Positions 7,105 to 11,868 of a stretch of DNA of 11,868 nucleotides are shown here, piece by piece. The position numbers were made by a program, and so were the translations under genes. The stretch spans positions 1 through 11,868 of the forward strand of contig JANJUO010000258.1 of the NCBI GenBank assembly GCA_024710535.1, given 5' to 3'. Numbering within the stretch: position 1 is the first letter of the stretch; each line of letters starts with the position of its first letter. The notes under the pieces are model-generated. The model had not been told where the DNA came from. It did no database searches and saw nothing but the letters and a program-made list of their open reading frames with translations. The DNA comes from a bacterium (GTDB lineage: Bacteria > Bacteroidota > Ignavibacteria > Kapaibacteriales > UBA2268).

Positions 7105-8481
7105 TTATTTTAAGATTATTTTTCTTATTTCAGTGTTTGATTTACTAATGAATTTAATAAAATATATGCCGGAGCTAAGTCTATTGCCGATATTATCTGT
7201 TCTATCCCAATTAATTAATCTTAAATTAGGCACAATATTTCTTACAATATCGCCATGAATATTCAGAATTTGAATTTCCAAAACATCTTCATCAGTTTCA
7301 AAATTCATCATTTCATCTACAGGATTTGGGTAGATATTTATGTTTGAATTTTCTGAATTATTAATTGATGATTCGATTGCTTTCAATTCAATAATTCTAT
7401 CATCTTCAACAGCAGGACCACCACGACCATCTTTATTACTGGTTGAAATAAAAATTCTTCCGTCCGGTGAGATGCATAAATCACGCAATCTTCCGTATTT
7501 ATTATCGATAATATCATTGGTTTCCAATACTTTTTCGCCATTTTCATCTAATTTTAGTTGAGTGAGTTTTCCGGCTTTCAACGAAACGACCAAAAGTGAA
7601 TTTTGTAATTGCTTCATTGCTGAATGATTATAGTAATCAATGCCGCCAAGAGCCAAAGTATATTCTGGATATAAGGACTTGATCGGCTCAACCACATTTT
7701 TTTCGGCACAAACTTTTTTCTCATTATCATTGTCGCAATATCCTTGAACTTGGGGCCAGCCATAGTTCCTTCCTTTGAGAATCAAGTTAACTTCATCATC
7801 TGTTGAGGCGCCATGCTCGGAAGTATATATTTTGCCATTTGCAAAAACGAGTCCTTGCTGATTTCTATGACCAAAACTCCAAATAGCACTATTTGGAAAA
7901 GGATTATCTGCAGGAATTGTGCCATCAAGATTGATTCGGCATAATTTACCATTGACATTGGACAAATCTTGCGCCAAACCCGAACTTGCCGCATCGCCAA
8001 TTGTGAACCATAATTTCAAATCTTCATCAATCCATAATCTTGCACCATTATGATTCCACCAGCCTTTGATATTATCAATTATTATACTTGGATTCGATAA
8101 TTTATTGTTTTCATAAGTGTAACGAACAATTTTTATTCTTGTATTTGCATCTGTACTGCCGGTATTATAAACTACATAAACATAAGGACTTTCTGAAAAT
8201 TGCGGGTGCAATGCCATGCCCATCAAGCCACGCTCTCCATTTTCGAAAACCTCATTGATAGTAACAAGTTCGAATAATTCCCCAGTTTCAGGATTTACTC
8301 TGCTAACCCTTCCGTAACGCTCAGTCATCCAAATATAATTATCAGGACCCCAAAGAATTTCCCATGGAGTATCGAGTTTGGTGGCAACATTTCTTGTTTC
8401 AAAAAATTCTTCAGACATTACTAATGATACGTTAATCATTAACAATGAAAATACAAAAAGTAATTTATTCAACAATTTCAT
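7105..8481 (-). CDS. Secreted PQQ-type sugar dehydrogenase with T9SS sorting tail
   Basis: A 458-residue exported protein. Residues 1-23 are a Sec signal peptide (basic start, hydrophobic core, likely cut after VMS). Residues about 30-370 are the six-bladed propeller of the GSDH family (soluble aldose dehydrogenase type): LDTPWEILWGPDNYIWMTER, GERGLMGMALHPQF, WWNHNGARL, GDAASSGLAQDLSNVNGKLC, SFGHRNQQG, TSEHGASTDDEVN, GRNYGWP. H144 sits where the family has its catalytic base; R206 and K302 fit PQQ-contacting positions. Residues about 380-458 form a Por/T9SS C-terminal domain (NIYPNPVDE ... SSGIYFIKF ... IRKIILK), so it should cross the outer membrane by type IX secretion and be released or anchored there. 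Substrate unknown, and PQQ use is inferred. Two cysteines (C249, C258) flank an insertion in the propeller and could form a disulfide. Ribosome binding site is weak. Confidence 0.9.
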   Translation of the reverse strand: MKLLNKLLFVFSLLMINVSLVMSEEFFETRNVATKLDTPWEILWGPDNYIWMTERYGRVSRVNPETGELFELVTINEVFENGERGLMGMALHPQFSESPYVYVVYNTGSTDANTRIKIVRYTYENNKLSNPSIIIDNIKGWWNHNGARLWIDEDLKLWFTIGDAASSGLAQDLSNVNGKLCRINLDGTIPADNPFPNSAIWSFGHRNQQGLVFANGKIYTSEHGASTDDEVNLILKGRNYGWPQVQGYCDNDNEKKVCAEKNVVEPIKSLYPEYTLALGGIDYYNHSAMKQLQNSLLVVSLKAGKLTQLKLDENGEKVLETNDIIDNKYGRLRDLCISPDGRIFISTSNKDGRGGPAVEDDRIIELKAIESSINNSENSNINIYPNPVDEMMNFETDEDVLEIQILNIHGDIVRNIVPNLRLINWDRTDNIGNRLSSGIYFIKFISKSNTEIRKIILK

Positions 8482-8492
8482 AATGATAATCT

Positions 8493-8500
8493 CAAATTTA
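8493..8500 (-). promoter_or_regulatory. Possible -7 element for the sugar dehydrogenase
   Basis: On the minus strand TAAATTTG (8500-8493) matches TAnnTTTG, twelve bases before the ATG at 8481. No TTTG lies at the expected -33 distance; TTTC at 8520-8517 is the nearest and is too close. If used, the leader would be only a few bases long. The GC-rich repeat array would then lie directly upstream of this promoter. Confidence 0.25.
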
Positions 8501-8550
8501 GTTAAACATAAAAAATGAAACGTGCATGAACTAAATTTATTGAAATTGAG

Positions 8551-8769
8551 CGGAGGATGAGGGCGTGGGACAGAGGATGGGGACGTGGGACAGAGGATTG
8601 GGACGTGGGACGGAGGTTGGGGGCGTGGGACAGAGGATTGGGACGAGGGACGGAGGATGAGGACGTGGGACGGAGGATGGGGACGAGGGACGGAGGAATG
8701 GGACGTGGGACGGAGGATGGGGACGTGTACGCAGGGATGGGGACGTGTACGCAGGAATGGGACGGAGGA
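8551..8769 (+). repeat. GC-rich 20-bp minisatellite array, ten full units
   Basis: Ten contiguous 20-bp units fill 8561-8760, with a half unit before (8551-8560) and a partial one after (to 8769). The consensus is GGACGTGGGACGGAGGATGG, about 70% G+C and 80% purine on this strand, in a region otherwise near 30% G+C. Units 6 and 8 (8661-8680, 8701-8720) are identical. Most others differ by one to three substitutions (G/A at position 3, T/A at 6, G/A at 12, changes at 17-20). The last two (8721-8760) form a separate subtype, GGACGTGTACGCAGGGATGG and near copy. There are no spacers, so this is not CRISPR. It lies between sbcC and the sugar dehydrogenase, outside both. The G runs could form quadruplex structures, but this is inference. 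Confidence 0.95.
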
Positions 8770-8807
8770 AAAGCAACATCAATCTTTCGGCAATTGCTAT
8801 AAATGAT

Positions 8808-8840
8808 AAAAATCCAGTCGGTTTTATCTGCCGATTGGAC
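8808..8840 (-). terminator. Probable terminator of sbcC
   Basis: On the minus strand CCAATCGG (8838-8831) pairs with CCGACTGG (8821-8814) except for one A-C mismatch, extended by one T-A pair, with a 9-base loop and a TTTTT run (8812-8808) right behind. It lies 34 bases after the sbcC stop and before the repeat array. In the plus direction the stem is complete if one G-T wobble is allowed, but no clean T run follows there. Confidence 0.55.
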
Positions 8841-8874
8841 AAATCAAGATTTTCATTTGAGGCAAATGCAAGCT

Positions 8875-11721
8875 CTAATTGATTTCGATTGCTTCAGCCA
8901 TTTCTTTGAATGTATCGTCATGAGTAACAACGAGCACTTGTTCCAAATTTTCCAGCATAGTGTTTAGAGATTGTGAAAGTAATTCTTTTCGTTCTTTATC
9001 CAAATTTACAGTTGGCTCATCGAAAATTGCAAATTTAGCCGATGTTAGCGATTGTGCCAATGCTGTCCTGATTGCAATAGCCACAGATACTTGCTCACCG
9101 CCAGATAGCATTTCGAATGATCGCTTCGATTGAGTGGCATTATTGATCAAGTAAATTTGATATTTATCTGATTGGTTATTCACCCATTCGATTGATTCGG
9201 CTTTTTGCGATATTCTGAAATAATTATCGCTTGCAGTGCGGGCAATTTCCGCAAGCAATCTTCCGGCAACAATTGTCCCCATCGAATTTATATTATCACG
9301 AAATTTTTGAGTAAGCATAATTTTTTTATTCAATAAGTCTTCCTCTTTTTTGAGAGAAACAATCTTCGCCTCAAGTTCGATATTATGATTTATTGCTATT
9401 GTCAAACTATCAATCAAACTTGAAACGGTTGCAATTTTTGATGCAATTTCTGCTCTTTTTTCGTTTGCTGATTTTATATTTTCAGCAATTTTATTTGTAT
9501 TTTCGAGTATTTTTTGCTCATTGATTTTGGCTAAATCATCGCTTAAATTCACAATTTGATTTTTGATTTCTAAAATTAACTTTTGCTCTTTTTCAATTTC
9601 TGCAAATATTAGATCTACTTTTGATGAATTATCCAAATGCTTGGTGTAAAGCATAAATTTTGGCTTTACAGTTTCCTGCTCGTGGCGAAATTGATCCATT
9701 TTTGACTTGAAATTTGGCAATTCAACAAGTTCATAATCTAATTTATTGAGAACAGTTTTATTTTCATTGATGAGTGCTTCGATTTGAATAATTTTATTGG
9801 AATTTGCAAAATTATCTGCTTCGATTTTTGCTATTTCAGCTTTCAACAAATTCAATTTATTTCTATTTTCGATAATATTATTATCACAATTTCTCTTAAT
9901 TGTGCTTTTTTCGGCAAATAATTTATTAAATTCATCAAATTGCGTGTTCAGCATTTTATTGCTTTGATCGAGTTGTTCCAAATCATATTCAAATGGAATA
10001 GTATGATTTTGGAAAACGATTTCAATTTGCTTGATATTAGTGCTTAGTTCTTCATTCAGCACATTCATATTTCCCTTATACTTCTCGATCTCAAGCAATA
10101 AATCTTTATTATTCATCAACTTATTATTTATTAGATTTATCTGATTTTTTGCCGAGTCGATATTTTTGTCAATATCTTTTAATTCTTTCAACTTGGTATT
10201 TATATCATTCAGCTCAATTTTAATATCATCGAGAATTGAATTGAAGTACAAATCCGAATCGTTTGTTTCGTCCATATTTTTGCATTTTTGTTCGAAATAT
10301 GGACAAATTGAACCTTTAAGTTTTGCTTTTGCTTCGCTAAGAATTTTATTTCTTACATTCAATTGCTCTTTTTGCGTTTCAAATCTTATTTTATCATTCT
10401 TTTTAATTTCAAATTCAGAAAGATTATCCTGAATGTTATTAATTTCATCAATCATTGCTTTTTCGTCAATTAAATGTGAATGTTTTGTAGTCAGTAATTT
10501 ACTAATTGAATCAATTTCATTACTTTTTTGTTGTCTTGATTTCATTAATTGAGCAAAATCATTTTTTGTTTTATTGATTATATTTAATTTGTATTCAACT
10601 TCGTTCAATTGACTTAAAGTGCTTTGAGATTCGTTTTCAAATGAAGAAATTTTGCTATTAATCAATGTAATTTCATCAGATTTCAATTTATAAATTTCAT
10701 TATTAGATTCAATTTTAGATTTCAAAGTATGCAGATCTTTCTCATTTTTTGCAATTTCCTTCTCGATTTTCCTTTTATTTTCATCAGTTTTTTCTAAAAT
10801 ATTTATCGCATTAGCAAGAGATTTGATGTTCTTTTCGATTTCCTGATATTGCTCATAAAACTGGAGATTTTCTTTTACAATTTCAGAAGAATGACGTGCA
10901 GAATTAAGATCTTCATTCAATTTCGCAATCAATCTTTCCAATTCATTTAACCTTGATTGGTTCTTTGAAATTTCATTTTTTAATTTATTGATTTGCTTTA
11001 ATTCAGTTTCATTATCCTTTCTTCGCTTTTCGTAATCCTCAAGATAATATTTGACTAAATATGCTTCATTTTTCAAATTTGATAAATTTATTTGCTCATT
11101 TGAGAGATTAGTTTTCAATTCTGCAGTATCTTTGAGATTGCCGGAATGAATTGATATTTCCTGAATTTTCAATTCCAATTTTGTTTGATATTCTTTCAAA
11201 ATAGTCAATGAATTTTTCTGATAAATCTCACGGTAAATTTCTGTATTGAAAATTCGATTAAATTCATCTGCTCTTTTTGTATCCGAAAGTTGAAATATTT
11301 CGGTTAATTTATTTTGCTCGGCTGTGATAATGTTTTTATAAATAACATCCGAGTTTTCACCCATTCCAACTAATTCTTTAATAAATTTTTGAGCATCATC
11401 GCCATTTAATCTTGGAGTTTGCTCATTAGCAACGAACAATTTAACAAATGCCGATTGACCAATCTTTTTCTCAACACGATAGGTATTTCCATCATTCCCG
11501 ACAAATTCTATATCAATCAAGGCAAATTTTTCGCCAAATTTAATCGTTTCGTTTAAGGTTGTGCGTGGCTTTGCCCCAAATAAGCATAGTCCGATTGCCT
11601 CAAGAACAGATGATTTCCCTGCCCCATTTTTCCCAAGCAATAAATTAATGCCCTTAGTGAAATTTGCTTCGAAAGATGAATGACTTCGATAATTTTGCAA
11701 TTTTAATTTATTAATTTTCAT
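8875..11721 (-). CDS. sbcC: SbcC/Rad50-type SMC ATPase of DNA end processing
   Basis: ATPase subunit of the SbcCD (Mre11-Rad50) complex, which opens and trims DNA ends and cleaves hairpins. The 948 residues show: N-terminal ATPase half with Walker A GKNGAGKSS (30-38) and a likely Q-loop near AEQNKL (about 148-153); a long Leu/Lys/Glu/Asn-rich coiled coil (about 180-460); a central zinc hook CPYFEQKC (473-480), almost exactly at the midpoint; a second coiled coil (about 490-820); and the C-terminal half with signature LSGGEQ (872-877), Walker B FAIFDEP (897-903) and H-loop H934 in VVTHDD. The hook spacing is C-x6-C rather than the usual CxxC. The start at 11721 lies inside the end of the upstream gene, which points to coupled translation of the pair. 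A probable terminator follows the stop. Confidence 0.93.
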   Translation of the reverse strand: MKINKLKLQNYRSHSSFEANFTKGINLLLGKNGAGKSSVLEAIGLCLFGAKPRTTLNETIKFGEKFALIDIEFVGNDGNTYRVEKKIGQSAFVKLFVANEQTPRLNGDDAQKFIKELVGMGENSDVIYKNIITAEQNKLTEIFQLSDTKRADEFNRIFNTEIYREIYQKNSLTILKEYQTKLELKIQEISIHSGNLKDTAELKTNLSNEQINLSNLKNEAYLVKYYLEDYEKRRKDNETELKQINKLKNEISKNQSRLNELERLIAKLNEDLNSARHSSEIVKENLQFYEQYQEIEKNIKSLANAINILEKTDENKRKIEKEIAKNEKDLHTLKSKIESNNEIYKLKSDEITLINSKISSFENESQSTLSQLNEVEYKLNIINKTKNDFAQLMKSRQQKSNEIDSISKLLTTKHSHLIDEKAMIDEINNIQDNLSEFEIKKNDKIRFETQKEQLNVRNKILSEAKAKLKGSICPYFEQKCKNMDETNDSDLYFNSILDDIKIELNDINTKLKELKDIDKNIDSAKNQINLINNKLMNNKDLLLEIEKYKGNMNVLNEELSTNIKQIEIVFQNHTIPFEYDLEQLDQSNKMLNTQFDEFNKLFAEKSTIKRNCDNNIIENRNKLNLLKAEIAKIEADNFANSNKIIQIEALINENKTVLNKLDYELVELPNFKSKMDQFRHEQETVKPKFMLYTKHLDNSSKVDLIFAEIEKEQKLILEIKNQIVNLSDDLAKINEQKILENTNKIAENIKSANEKRAEIASKIATVSSLIDSLTIAINHNIELEAKIVSLKKEEDLLNKKIMLTQKFRDNINSMGTIVAGRLLAEIARTASDNYFRISQKAESIEWVNNQSDKYQIYLINNATQSKRSFEMLSGGEQVSVAIAIRTALAQSLTSAKFAIFDEPTVNLDKERKELLSQSLNTMLENLEQVLVVTHDDTFKEMAEAIEIN

Positions 11722-11866
11722 CTGCTTGCCCTATGATAATTGAATTTATCCATGTGTCGAAAATATTTTTGAAATTCTCAATATTTTCATTTGAATTTAC
11801 AGATTGGTATTGTTTAAGCAATTTCAAAATGTCCACACTCTGCTTTAAATCAGTCGAAAAATAATC
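11711..11866 (-). CDS. C-terminal fragment, probable SbcD/Mre11 nuclease (cut by window edge)
   Basis: An open frame enters from the right edge on the minus strand and ends in TAA (11713-11711), giving 51 residues that begin DYFSTDLKQSVDILKLLKQY and end SIIIGQADEN. It overlaps the sbcC start by 11 bases in another frame. The other two frames on this strand stop within the first 25 bases, so this is the only open one. The residues themselves carry no diagnostic motif. The identity is inferred from position: sbcD normally lies directly before sbcC and often overlaps it. The catalytic part lies outside the window. Confidence 0.6.
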   Translation of the reverse strand, partial: DYFSTDLKQSVDILKLLKQYQSVNSNENIENFKNIFDTWINSIIIGQADEN

Positions 11867-11868
11867 CC

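Noticed and set aside
8551..8769. CRISPR array.
   Set aside because: Units are directly contiguous with no unique spacers, and there are no cas genes.
8537..8842. Proline-rich ORF of 101 codons on the minus strand across the repeat array, and two open frames on the plus strand.
   Set aside because: The 20-bp unit contains no stop in several frames, so long open frames arise automatically with a 60-base (20-residue) period. No ribosome binding site and no family.

Overview
The window is a stretch of AT-rich bacterial chromosome with ordinary gene order. One gene carries a type IX secretion (Por) C-terminal sorting domain. Shine-Dalgarno signals are weak, and one upstream region matches the Bacteroidota-type promoter (TTTG ... 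TAnnTTTG). Together these point to the Bacteroidota/Chlorobi (FCB) group, possibly one of its less studied lineages such as Ignavibacteria or Kapabacteria. I cannot place it more finely without a search. There is no tRNA, rRNA, transposase, phage gene or CRISPR array that I can recognise.

Layout. Bases 1-637 are very AT-rich and have no confident gene; they hold a likely promoter for the next gene and one doubtful 58-residue ORF. A monomeric NADP-dependent isocitrate dehydrogenase (638-2866, +) ends in a strong terminator. A small DUF1648-type membrane protein (2909-3409, +) starts directly behind that terminator. All remaining genes are on the minus strand. Read in their own direction, from high to low coordinates, they are: the C-terminal tail of a probable sbcD (running off the right edge), overlapping sbcC/rad50 (8875-11721); a 20-bp GC-rich tandem repeat array (8551-8769); a secreted PQQ-type sugar dehydrogenase with a T9SS sorting tail (7105-8481); a SLOG-like nucleotide-binding-fold protein (6476-7027) with its own terminator; and a tight three-gene unit of a divergent HD-GYP protein (5261-6145), a stand-alone receiver protein (4792-5247) and holA, the clamp-loader delta subunit (3716-4792).

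How the genes relate. SbcD and SbcC form a nuclease-ATPase complex for processing DNA ends and hairpins, and their overlap suggests coupled translation. The HD-GYP and receiver genes look like a split two-component output module, and the receiver stop codon shares a base with the holA start, so a signalling pair is probably co-transcribed with a replication gene. The isocitrate dehydrogenase is central metabolism. The sugar dehydrogenase is an exported enzyme.

I do not see a clear new multi-gene system. The features most worth following are the GC-rich minisatellite between sbcC and the secreted dehydrogenase, the non-CxxC zinc hook of SbcC, the degenerate HD-GYP/receiver/holA operon, the SLOG protein, and the DUF1648 gene placed directly on a terminator.
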